From JAJRVM01 sp963700515 (GTDB lineage Bacteria > Planctomycetota > Planctomycetia > Pirellulales > Pirellulaceae), in NCBI GenBank assembly GCA_963700515.1, contig CAVOXY010000048.1, positions 496,001-560,000 on the forward strand: DNA of 64,000 nt, in the 5' to 3' direction. The notes beneath the pieces are model-generated. The model saw only the letters and a list, made by a program, of their open reading frames with translations, was not told the DNA's origin and made no database searches. This document shows positions 1 to 10,400 of the stretch, one piece after another (position 1 is the stretch's first letter; each line of letters begins with the position of its first letter). The translations under genes were made by a program, and so were the position numbers.

Positions 1-494
1 CACTGTGCGCCGAGCATCGCCACTAGTCTCTCGTGAGCGAGTGCGGCGTGCTGCTGCCCCTCTTCCCGCACAGGCCATTGAGTCTCCGACTCGTGCACCA
101 GGGTCTCCTCCAAGGCATCCTGGATACCACCAATGAACCGCGAATGCGAATCGAAGCGGACAACTCCCGACAGACCGCGGATGCGGCATCGCTTGCCGGT
201 GGATGCACAGAGGCCAACGGCAACTTGGCGGCAACCAAGAAACTGCTGTAAACGGTTCGCCAGCAGCCGACTTGCTTCGTCCGGATCCCTGCAGCGCAGA
301 ATCTGCGTGATCGTACGGAGGATTACCTCCGCCTGCAGTTCGACTCCTTCTCCAGGCGAAGCAGTTGGCGGTCGATCAGTCTCCGGCGATACGTCGCCTT
401 GGGACCAGGCTTCAACAATCCAACTGTTGGCATGGGAAGTAGTGAGATCTGTCATATTGCTGCTACTCGACGTGGCTGGGAGTCCGTGAGACAT
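1..494 (-). CDS. GAF-domain protein, N-terminal part, probably a HlyD-type adaptor (partial, runs off left edge)
   Basis: The reverse strand reads open from an ATG at 494 to the window edge, about 164 codons without a stop. Residues 1-55 are low-complexity (Ser/Thr, Pro). From about residue 57 there is a GAF-like stretch (AEVILRTITQILRCRDPDEA, then RLLANRLQQFLGCRQVAVGL), followed by R-x-R-x-L-S-G and a W-P-V-R segment. Planctomycete HlyD-family efflux adaptors often carry such an N-terminal GAF domain before the membrane-fusion part; that part would lie left of the window. It starts 34 bp after the HlyD gene stop at 529, so it is probably the third gene of the TolC-HlyD operon. The GAF call rests on pattern recognition; the HlyD continuation is inferred from context. 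Confidence 0.6.
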   Translation of the reverse strand, partial: MSHGLPATSSSSNMTDLTTSHANSWIVEAWSQGDVSPETDRPPTASPGEGVELQAEVILRTITQILRCRDPDEASRLLANRLQQFLGCRQVAVGLCASTGKRCRIRGLSGVVRFDSHSRFIGGIQDALEETLVHESETQWPVREEGQQHAALAHERLVAMLGAQ

Positions 495-528
495 TGGTTG
501 GTGTGGACGCGACGCGCAAGGTCGGGCC

Positions 529-1425
529 TCACGGACGCGGACGAGCAGGTGATCCGGAACCTTTGAGCTGAATGGTGCATCGTTCCCCCGAACGGTACTT
601 TCCATCGGGATTCGGGATTCGCACTTTGACACGGACGGTGCCACTTTCCGCGTCGGTCAAGGGCGCTATCAGCTCAACCTCTCCATTGACCCAGCCACCA
701 GCATCTTCGAGAAACACCGGCAACATCTCCTCTTTCTGCAGCCGAGTGGCCAAGTAGCTGGGCACCGAAAATGTAGCCAGCAGCGGATCGAGCTGCACGA
801 GTTCCACCACATGGGGATCGTTCGGAGCGACAAACTCGCCTACATCCTTGAGCAACAAGCTCACCACTCCATCGATCGGAGAACGAATACGGCGACGTGC
901 CAATTGAATCTTTACCTTGCTGTACTCCAGTCGCTTCAACTCCGTCTGCTCGTTGGCCGACAGTACTCGGGCGGCTGCCATCTCCACATCGGTTTCAGCT
1001 CTCTCGACCTCCTCCTGCCGCGCGTGACCCTGCGTCCGCAACACTTCCAGCTTCTCAAGTCGCTGGCGACGCATGCTCAATTCCGCTTCCGCCGATTTGA
1101 GCGTTGACACTCCGCGCACGGATTCCTCCGCAATTGCCAGTAGAGCCTGGTAGACATCATCATCTAGCTGGGCCAGAATCTGGCCTTCTTTGACAATGTC
1201 CCCCTCTTTGACGTCGATCGACTTGACGGTCCCCGTTTCGGCGGCTGCCACGTCCACGGTCTTGTATGGCTCCGTGAACCCGTCCACCTCATTGGCGAGC
1301 ACGGGGCGGCCGAGTCCGACGGCACAGGGCACAAAGGCACCGACCGAAAACAACAACAGATGCCGCACGACACTTGTCACTCTCGTGCGACCCCACGTGG
1401 CCTGATCAGCGAAGTTTTTGTTCAT
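529..1425 (-). CDS. HlyD/RND-type periplasmic adaptor (membrane fusion protein)
   Basis: 298 residues from ATG 1425. An upstream in-frame GTG at 1503 would add 26 residues, but the ATG places a signal/anchor segment (VVRHLLLFSVGAFVPCAVGL, about residues 17-36) near the N-terminus. The order is that of a small membrane-fusion protein: a first lipoyl half (GTVKSIDVKEGDIVKEGQIL), a long alpha-helical hairpin rich in Glu/Arg/Leu (about residues 90-170), a second lipoyl half (RRRIRSPIDGVVSLLLKDVG), then a beta-barrel ending in a Ser/Pro/Arg-rich tail. It would bridge an inner-membrane exporter to the TolC-like channel encoded just upstream on the same strand. No pump is present in the window; it may lie to the left. 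Confidence 0.85.
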   Translation of the reverse strand: MNKNFADQATWGRTRVTSVVRHLLLFSVGAFVPCAVGLGRPVLANEVDGFTEPYKTVDVAAAETGTVKSIDVKEGDIVKEGQILAQLDDDVYQALLAIAEESVRGVSTLKSAEAELSMRRQRLEKLEVLRTQGHARQEEVERAETDVEMAAARVLSANEQTELKRLEYSKVKIQLARRRIRSPIDGVVSLLLKDVGEFVAPNDPHVVELVQLDPLLATFSVPSYLATRLQKEEMLPVFLEDAGGWVNGEVELIAPLTDAESGTVRVKVRIPNPDGKYRSGERCTIQLKGSGSPARPRP

Positions 1426-1698
1426 GGCTGATTCTTCGTTTCCGTTGTTAGATAGCGCACAATCGCTACGGCTCGAGCGTATGTCTCCGTAAACGTAGCT
1501 CACTTGCCGCGTCGGTGTTGGCGATTCGGGCCGAGATCCTAAGTTCGCAGTGCGTGATTTGTCCTACGCAACCGCGAAATCCGGTCTATTTGGGGGGGAA
1601 CCCCAGAGACCCAGGAGGAATGAAGCTTCCGTCGGAAACCTCTGCGCACCGTGCACGCAATTTCGTGGGACGGGATCCCACCGGCGTCCGGACCTGCT

Positions 1699-1724
1699 GT
1701 AGAACGGAATGAATCTCGGTCTAC
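1699..1724. repeat. Short dispersed repeat, copy 1 (degenerate)
   Basis: Begins GTAGAACGGAATGAAT and ends GGTCTAC, so the outer arms are complementary. It is a degenerate copy of the element at 1751-1780 and 20111-20139. Confidence 0.6.
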
Positions 1725-1750
1725 GTCGGGGAAGTGGGGAGCGATGGATA

Positions 1751-1780
1751 CTGCGCAAACGGAATGAATTCCGTTCTACG
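1751..1780. repeat. Short dispersed palindromic repeat, copy 2
   Basis: Centre AACGGAATGAATTCCGTT is an almost perfect palindrome, flanked by CTGCGCA on the left and CTACG on the right. It matches the reverse complement of 20111-20139 with one difference over 29 bases. Confidence 0.7.
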
Positions 1781-1823
1781 TAAAGAGGGAAGTGGATGAC
1801 AGACGGGAGCTGCGTACTGCCGC

Positions 1824-3821
1824 TCAACGACGATACTGATTCGGTGGCGGCGATTGACCGATTTCAGGCGCACTGGGCGGCAGGATGTCGGCGGGCGTTA
1901 CCACGCGAGCAGTCCGCTCAAAGTGCAACTCGGGGATTCCATTGCAGCAGGCTCGCACCGGCTCGATCTGCTCCTGGTGCAACAGCGTGCCGGTAGCCCG
2001 TTTGAGCGTTGTCTGACTCATGGTGTAGTCGCGTTGGGCGACGGCAAATCCATACTCCTCGATCGCCAGTCGGTCCTGAGCGTCGAGCAGGTCCTCCAGC
2101 AGGAAGCTCACGGATCGGTCATCCCCCGATAGCAGCTTCCACCGCTGATTCAGGTACTCCACATCCATTTCTGCGGCTTTCATCGCACGATACTTGGCAA
2201 CCAGTTCGCGGTGTGTCGCCGTGACTTCGCGGACCGCGATTTCCACATCTGACATCAATGTCTGGACCGTGTCGTCGAACCGCTGGGTCAGTTGCCGTAA
2301 TTGCAGCTGCCGGCGTTGGAGACGAGCCTTCGCCGCTCGCCGCTGCAGTGGCACTTCAAATACGAGCCCCGCCGTGTAGCTTGGCTCGCCCACGCTGAAC
2401 TGATCCGCCAGCGACTGCGATATGTCGTAGTCCTGGTCCAAGCCAGCTACGTAGGTTTCCAACACCAGATCAAGAGCCGGCAAGAGCTCGTTGCGAGACA
2501 TACTAAGTCGGACACTCGCTGCACGTATCTCCTGTGATGCGGCGTCAATCTCAGGTCGATTTTGCAGAGCCGTGACCAGGGCATCGGGCAGATTCACGTC
2601 GACCCTCACCATGGCCGGATAGTCCAGGGGCACCAATTCCGATTCCGGATTCGACAACAGCTCGGGAGAATTCGTCAGCACTCGAATTCTGGCCTCCGTA
2701 TTGCGAATGTTCGTCTCTGCCCGAATCAACTCCGATTGCCGCGCCGCAACCGCCGCTCGAGCGCGAGTGATCTGACTTTCCAGCACATCCACCTCGCGAC
2801 GCTGCGTTAGCTCCTCCAGAATCTCCTGAGCACGATCGAGATGGCGACGCTTCTGTAACAATACCGCTCGGTGCAGATGCAGTGCCCAATACGCTTCCGC
2901 TATCTGGATCAGCTGGTTCTGCAACGCCGCAGATGTTTGATCCATCGCGACCGACGTGTCAATATCCGCCAATAGAATCAGGGCCGTGTTGTATGCCTTT
3001 CCGAAACCATTGAGCAGCGGCTGATTGAAACTGAGCGAGAGGCGGGCGTTGCCTTGCTGCTCCGGCGTAAAGAACCGTGAATTGCTGTCACGCATCCCGA
3101 TCTTCTGGGACATTTCCCAGGAACCACCCAAAGGGGTTTGTTTGCGGAGACCAGCCGAATAGCCCCAGTCACCTTCCCGCAAACGAGACGGTCCACCCGT
3201 CTCCAGCACATTGCCCACGGGATCGCTCTTGCGGAAGAATTTTGAATCCATAAATGCTCGGACGTCGAAAGCAGCTTGCGCCTCAAGGACCGCGGTTTCC
3301 TGAATCAACACGTCGTCGCTGACGGCGCGCACCCGTGACGAATAGGCAAGGGCGCTGATAATCAGCGCGTCAAGATCCACCGGATGAGCTTCGCTCCCTT
3401 GTCGCAGGTGAATAACGACTTGAGGTTGCCACCACGGCACAAAACCCGGAGGCATTCGCTCTCTACCTTGGACCGACTCGACGGGTGCCGGCTCCTGTAA
3501 CATCTGGGGATACGGAAACGGCACATTCGCCGCTACGTGTGACACCTCGGCAGCGACAGGAGCGACCATTCCAGAGGCCACGCGTGCCGGACCAGCCATG
3601 TCCGTCTGAGGGAGTCGGATCGGCAGCGACTGACCGGCAGCGGTCGCCCGGCGGTACGTCGCCGCATCGACCACGGGTGCCAGCGTCCCTTCCGCTCGTA
3701 CCCCCGCTGCCCACTGCTGCCCCGACGCCACACCGACCGTACTCGCCGCGCACAGCGCGATCGTGAGTCCAGCAAGGAATCGCTTGGGGGCGGTGAATTC
3801 GAACATAAGCGGTCGAGCCAT
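1824..3821 (-). CDS. TolC-family outer membrane efflux protein
   Basis: 665 residues from ATG 3821, giving a clean signal peptide (RFLAGLTIALCAASTVGVAS). A TTG at 3839 would add six residues. After a Pro/Val-rich linker, about residues 170-620 form the two TolC repeats: long helices (QLIQIAEAYWALHLHRAVLL and the later DVEIAVREVTATHRELVAKY) separated by beta segments such as RLSLSFNQPLLNGFGKAYNT. The last part (about 630-665) is a Pro-rich tail. It would be the trimeric outer-membrane channel of the HlyD adaptors encoded downstream. The family is clear; the substrate cannot be told. It is longer than classical TolC because of the N-terminal extension of about 150 residues, which is common in planctomycete homologues. 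Confidence 0.9.
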   Translation of the reverse strand: MARPLMFEFTAPKRFLAGLTIALCAASTVGVASGQQWAAGVRAEGTLAPVVDAATYRRATAAGQSLPIRLPQTDMAGPARVASGMVAPVAAEVSHVAANVPFPYPQMLQEPAPVESVQGRERMPPGFVPWWQPQVVIHLRQGSEAHPVDLDALIISALAYSSRVRAVSDDVLIQETAVLEAQAAFDVRAFMDSKFFRKSDPVGNVLETGGPSRLREGDWGYSAGLRKQTPLGGSWEMSQKIGMRDSNSRFFTPEQQGNARLSLSFNQPLLNGFGKAYNTALILLADIDTSVAMDQTSAALQNQLIQIAEAYWALHLHRAVLLQKRRHLDRAQEILEELTQRREVDVLESQITRARAAVAARQSELIRAETNIRNTEARIRVLTNSPELLSNPESELVPLDYPAMVRVDVNLPDALVTALQNRPEIDAASQEIRAASVRLSMSRNELLPALDLVLETYVAGLDQDYDISQSLADQFSVGEPSYTAGLVFEVPLQRRAAKARLQRRQLQLRQLTQRFDDTVQTLMSDVEIAVREVTATHRELVAKYRAMKAAEMDVEYLNQRWKLLSGDDRSVSFLLEDLLDAQDRLAIEEYGFAVAQRDYTMSQTTLKRATGTLLHQEQIEPVRACCNGIPELHFERTARVVTPADILPPSAPEIGQSPPPNQYRR

Positions 3822-4484
3822 CCGTCTAACGCACGCCAATCGTCATCAATCCCACCGCCACGGCAGGCAGTCACAACGACTCTGCATGCATGCAAATCAA
3901 CGCAGATCAATCAACAATATCGAGTGAATGCGATTACATTACTCTTTCCACACACCTGCCGGTTCCCGTCAGACATTTTCCTTAAGTCCGCCCACGCCCA
4001 GGTGACCAGTCCGCGACCAACGTGGCGGGCAGGTTCCACCCAGCATGTCGGTCGTACCTCGGCGCCATCTAATCACTGCGGCCGTCGTATTCGATGCCAC
4101 GCGTGATTCCGCGCTGAAACCGTCGATCGGTGAATACGGGACAATTGTTTCATTCGTCGCGACACTCGCAGCACCAACAGTACCGTACCTGGCCAATGGC
4201 ACATTATCCGGACACTCAAGCCTCACAGGCCCTACAATCCCGCAAGTCAGCAAGCGTAACGATCACTTTGCACCGCACAACGAGAATACACAAACAGGGT
4301 AAGTTCAGGCGAGTTGGCCGATTGAAACAGCTGCATCCCACCCACCGACACCATTCGACCCCGTCATAGCCAATACCTGTACTATCCTTTTCTTATCACT
4401 AGTGACCGACTTCTTCGCGTGCATACGATTCCCCTCTGCATGGCGGTCGCTGCCGTTCATTGTCTGCCGTTCAGGATTGTAAGC
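3822..4484. other. Divergent intergenic region between TolC operon and giant surface protein
   Basis: About 660 bp without a credible gene. Short open frames on both strands have no recognisable content or ribosome site. The region must hold the promoters of both the leftward export operon and the rightward surface protein, but I could not single out a convincing -35/-10 pair. Confidence 0.6.
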
Positions 4485-7400
4485 ATGATGTGGCAAAGAC
4501 TTCTCGGGCGAACGCAATCTGCGTTTCGCGGCCTGCTGAATACTCCGCCATCACCGTCCAAGCAGGCCAGTTCCGTTGGCCCACTCGATCTGGCCGAACT
4601 GGAAGACCGGATCTTGATGAGCGCGACCCCTCTCATGCCCGACGCGATGTCCGACACAGAACAGGATGCCGCAGTCGAAGTCCATACGGAGCAAGGGGAT
4701 GTCGCCCATCTGCCGTCACTCACGGATAGTGCCGAGCCAATCGATCATTTTGACCACCCGCCTTCCGACTCCGATGTGCTCGTCGAATGGACTAATCCAG
4801 GTGTTGAACAAACTGATCATCACCAGCTCGTGTTTGTCGATACGTCGATCGACGGCTACCAAGAGCTGATCGATCAGATCGTCGCCAGTCATGACGATTC
4901 CACTCACCTAAATATCATTGAACTGGATGACAGCAGCGATGGTGTCGGTCAAATCACGCATGCGCTTGAACAATATGATCACGTGGATGCCGTTCACATT
5001 CTGTCACACGGCACCGATGCGTCCGTGAGACTGGGTAATGTCTGGCTCGATGCCGACCGACTGCATGCCTACGCCAGTGATATCGCCCATTGGGGCGATG
5101 CGCTCACGTCCGATGCCGATATATTGCTTTACGCCTGCAATCTCGCGTCAACAGCCGACGGGCAAACGTTCCTCGAAAGTCTTAGCGCATTGACCGGCGC
5201 GGATGTGGCCGCCAGTACAGATGTCACCGGGCATTCGTCACTGGGAGGCGATTGGGATTTGGAATTTCGTACCGGCTCCATCGATGCCTCAGTACTCCTT
5301 TCTCACGACAGTCAGACACTCTGGCACCACACATTGCCAACCGAATACGTCTACGACGGTTTCGAATCGCATGACTATTCCGGCAACATGGGATCGGTCA
5401 ACTGGTCGGGCAATTGGCACGAAATCGGAGAGTCCGATGGCGCCTCATTGGGCGCTGTACATGTGGCTCACTACGATCTGGATGCGATCGGGTCGCATTG
5501 CCTGGAAATCAATGCCACCGCCAACCGAGGCCTTTATCGCGAAGTCGATTTGAGCTCGGCGTCGTCGGCCGAACTGCACTTCGACTACCAGCGGCACGAC
5601 AGCAATGGTTTTATGAGTTCGACCCTTCAGGTTCTCGTCTCCGATGATGGTGGGGCCAGCTGGGCGACCGTTTACACAATCGGTCAAGGTATCGACGCTA
5701 CACCGCACAGTCTGAACCTGGATATCTCTTCCTACTTGGCGGCAAATTCGCAGATCCAATTCCTGTCGACAGCTGCGGGAACCGGTTCCATCTTCATTGA
5801 CCACGTGCAAGTAGTGTACGAAGTGGCGCCGGTGCCCCCTCCCAACTCAGCACCTGTTCTTCAAAGCGGTGGGAATCTCTCCCTGACATCCATCTTGGAA
5901 GACACTATTGATAGCAGCGGCAATACAGTTGCCCAGATCCTCGCCAGCGCCGGAGATGATCGGATTACCGACCCTGATGTCGGTGCCCAGGAGGGGATTG
6001 CCGTTTTGCACGTCGATGACAGCCATGGAAATTGGCAATACGACGCACACGCCGACGGCAATTGGCAGGCTTTTGGAAGCGTCCGCGACGATTCCGCCGT
6101 CCTCTTGGCGCAACTTCGAAAATCCGCTTTGTACCCACAGCCGACTATAACGGCTCCGGCGGCCAGATAGAATTCCGTGCCTGGGATCAGACCAGCGGCA
6201 TCGTCGGTACCACAGGTATCGATGCCTCTGCGGGAGGCGGCGAACAGACGTTCAGCTCAACAACGGATACCGCAAGCATCGCCGTCCAGGCGGTCAACGA
6301 TCAACCGCACCTGACCCTGCCCGCCGACCAGAGTGTGAATGAAGATACCAGTCTGGCCATCAGCGGTATCTCGGTGGCTGACGTGGATGCCAACGGCGGC
6401 GACGTGGAAGTCACCCTGTCGGTCGGCAGCGGTACGCTGACACTGGCCGATACCACGGGCCTGACCTTCTCCACCGGCACCGGCGCGGGAGATGCCAGTG
6501 TCACGTTTACCGGCACGGTCGCCGACATCAATGCCGCGCTCACGACCCTCTCCTACCAGGGCAACTTGAACTTCAACGGCACCGACACGCTCAGTGTGAC
6601 CGTCAACGATCAGGCGAACACCGGCAGCGGCGGAGCGCTCACCGATACCGGCAGTTTCGATATCGCCGTCCAGGCGGTCAACGATCAACCGCACCTGACC
6701 CTGCCCGCCGACCAGAGTGTGAATGAAGATACCAGTCTGGCCATCAGCGGTATCTCGGTGGCTGACGTGGATGCCAACGGCGGCGACGTGGAAGTCACCC
6801 TGTCGGTCGGCAGCGGTACGCTGACACTGGCCGATACCACGGGCCTGACCTTCTCCACCGGCACCGGCGCGGGAGATGCCAGTGTCACGTTTACCGGCAC
6901 GGTCGCCGACATCAATGCCGCGCTGACGACCCTCTCCTACCAGGGCAACTTGAACTTCAACGGCACCGACACGCTCAGTGTGACCGTCAACGATCAGGCG
7001 AATACCGGCAGTGGCGGAGCGCTCACCGATACCGGCAGTTTCGATATCGCCGTCCAGGCGGTCAACGATCAACCGCACCTGACCCTGCCCGCCGACCAGA
7101 GTGTGAATGAAGATACCAGTCTGGCCATCAGCGGTATCTCGGTGGCTGACGTGGATGCCAACGGCGGCGACGTGGAAGTCACCCTGTCGGTCGGCAGCGG
7201 TACGCTGACACTGGCCGATACCACGGGCCTGACCTTCTCCACCGGCACCGGCGCGGGAGATGCCAGTGTCACGTTTACCGGCACGGTCGCCGACATCAAT
7301 GCCGCGCTGACGACCCTCTCCTACCAGGGCAACTTGAACTTCAACGGCACCGACACGCTCAGTGTGACCGTCAACGATCAGGCGAATACCGGCAGTGGCG

Positions 7401-10400
7401 GAGCGCTCACCGATACCGGCAGTTTCGATATCGCCGTCCAGGCGGTCAACGATCAACCGCACCTGACCCTGCCCGCCGACCAGAGTGTGAATGAAGATAC
7501 CAGTCTGGCCATCAGCGGTATCTCGGTGGCCGACGTGGATGCCAACGGCGGCGACGTGGAAGTCACCCTGTCGGTCGGCAGCGGTACGCTGACACTGGCC
7601 GATACCACGGGCCTGACCTTCTCCACCGGCACCGGCGCGGGAGATGCCAGTGTCACGTTTACCGGCACGGTCGCCGACATCAATGCCGCGCTGACGACCC
7701 TCTCCTACCAGGGCAACTTGAACTTCAACGGCACCGACACGCTCAGTGTGACCGTCAACGATCAGGCGAACACCGGCAGTGGCGGAGCGCTCACCGATAC
7801 CGGCAGTTTCGACATCGCCGTCCAGGCGGTCAACGATCAACCGCACCTGACCCTGCCCGCCGACCAGAGTGTGAATGAAGATACCAGTCTGGCCATCAGC
7901 GGTATCTCGGTGGCTGACGTGGATGCCAACGGCGGCGACGTGGAAGTCACCCTGTCGGTCGGCAGCGGTACGCTGACACTGGCCGATACCACGGGCCTGA
8001 CCTTCTCCACCGGCACCGGCGCGGGAGATGCCAGTGTCACGTTTACCGGCACGGTCGCCGACATCAATGCCGCGCTCACGACCCTCTCCTACCAGGGCAA
8101 CTTGAACTTCAACGGCACCGACACGCTCAGTGTGACCGTCAACGATCAGGCGAATACCGGCAGCGGCGGAGCGCTCACCGATACCGGCAGTTTCGATATC
8201 GCCGTCCAGGCGGTCAACGATCAACCGCACCTGACCCTGCCCGCCGACCAGAGTGTGAATGAAGATACCAGTCTGGCCATCAGCGGTATCTCGGTGGCCG
8301 ACGTGGATGCCAACGGCGGCGACGTGGAAGTCACCCTGTCGGTCGGCAGCGGTACGCTGACACTGGCCGATACCACGGGCCTGACCTTCTCCACCGGCAC
8401 CGGCGCGGGAGATGCCAGTGTCACGTTTACCGGCACGGTCGCCGACATCAATGCCGCGCTGACGACCCTCTCCTACCAGGGCAACTTGAACTTCAACGGC
8501 ACCGACACGCTCAGTGTGACCGTCAACGATCAGGCGAACACCGGCAGTGGCGGAGCGCTCACCGATACCGGCAGTTTCGACATCGCCGTCCAGGCGGTCA
8601 ACGATCAACCGCACCTGACCCTGCCCGCCGACCAGAGTGTGAATGAAGATACCAGTCTGGCCATCAGCGGTATCTCGGTGGCTGACGTGGATGCCAACGG
8701 CGGCGACGTGGAAGTCACCCTGTCGGTCGGCAGCGGTACGCTGACACTGGCCGATACCACGGGCCTGACCTTCTCCACCGGCACCGGCGCGGGAGATGCC
8801 AGTGTCACGTTTACCGGCACGGTCGCCGACATCAATGCCGCGCTGACGACCCTCTCCTACCAGGGCAACTTGAACTTCAACGGCACCGACACGCTCAGTG
8901 TGACCGTCAACGATCAGGCGAACACCGGCAGCGGCGGAGCGCTCACCGATACCGGCAGTTTCGATATCGCCGTCCAGGCGGTCAACGATCAACCGCACCT
9001 GACCCTGCCCGCCGACCAGAGTGTGAATGAAGATACCAGTCTGGCCATCAGCGGTATCTCGGTGGCCGACGTGGATGCCAACGGCGGCGACGTGGAAGTC
9101 ACCCTGTCGGTCGGCAGCGGTACGCTGACACTGGCCGATACCACGGGCCTGACCTTCTCCACCGGCACCGGCGCGGGAGATGCCAGTGTCACGTTTACCG
9201 GCACGGTCGCCGACATCAATGCCGCGCTGACGACCCTCTCCTACCAGGGCAACTTGAACTTCAACGGCACCGACACGCTCAGTGTGACCGTCAACGATCA
9301 GGCGAACACCGGCAGTGGCGGAGCGCTCACCGATACCGGCAGTTTCGACATCGCCGTCCAGGCGGTCAACGATCAACCGCACCTGACCCTGCCCGCCGAC
9401 CAGAGTGTGAATGAAGATACCAGTCTGGCCATCAGCGGTATCTCGGTGGCTGACGTGGATGCCAACGGCGGCGACGTGGAAGTCACCCTGTCGGTCGGCA
9501 GCGGTACGCTGACACTGGCCGATACCACGGGCCTGACCTTCTCCACCGGCACCGGCGCGGGAGATGCCAGTGTCACGTTTACCGGCACGGTCGCCGACAT
9601 CAATGCCGCGCTGACGACCCTCTCCTACCAGGGCAACTTGAACTTCAACGGCACCGACACGCTCAGTGTGACCGTCAACGATCAGGCGAACACCGGCAGC
9701 GGTGGAGCGCTCACCGATACCGGCAGTTTCGATATCGCCGTCCAGGCGGTCAACGATCAACCGCACCTGACCCTGCCCGCCGACCAGAGTGTGAATGAAG
9801 ATACCAGTCTGGCCATCAGCGGTATCTCGGTGGCCGACGTGGATGCCAACGGCGGCGACGTGGAAGTCACCCTGTCGGTCGGCAGCGGTACGCTGACACT
9901 GGCCGATACCACGAGCCTGACCTTCTCCACCGGCACCGGCGCGGGAGATGCCAGTGTCACGTTTACCGGCACGGTCGCCGACATCAATGCCGCGCTGACG
10001 ACCCTCTCCTACCAGGGCAACTTGAACTTCAACGGCACCGACACGCTCAGTGTGACCGTCAACGATCAGGCGAATACCGGCAGTGGCGGAGCGCTCACCG
10101 ATACCGGCAGTTTCGATATCGCCGTCCAGGCGGTCAACGATCAACCGCACCTGACCCTGCCCGCCGACCAGAGTGTGAATGAAGATACCAGTCTGGCCAT
10201 CAGCGGTATCTCGGTGGCTGACGTGGATGCCAACGGCGGCGACGTGGAAGTCACCCTGTCGGTCGGCAGCGGTACGCTGACACTGGCCGATACCACGAGC
10301 CTGACCTTCTCCACCGGCACCGGCGCGGGAGATGCCAGTGTCACGTTTACCGGCACGGTCGCCGACATCAATGCCGCGCTGACGACCCTCTCCTACCAGG

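Larger units (their letters stand above)
1426..1823. other. Intergenic spacer with two copies of a short palindromic repeat
   Basis: This 398-bp gap lies between TolC and HlyD of the same operon. No convincing gene was found in it. It holds two copies of a dispersed element built around GGAATGAATTCC (1699-1724 and 1751-1780), listed separately. The spacer is unusually long for two genes expected to be co-transcribed, so HlyD may have its own promoter here. Confidence 0.6.
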
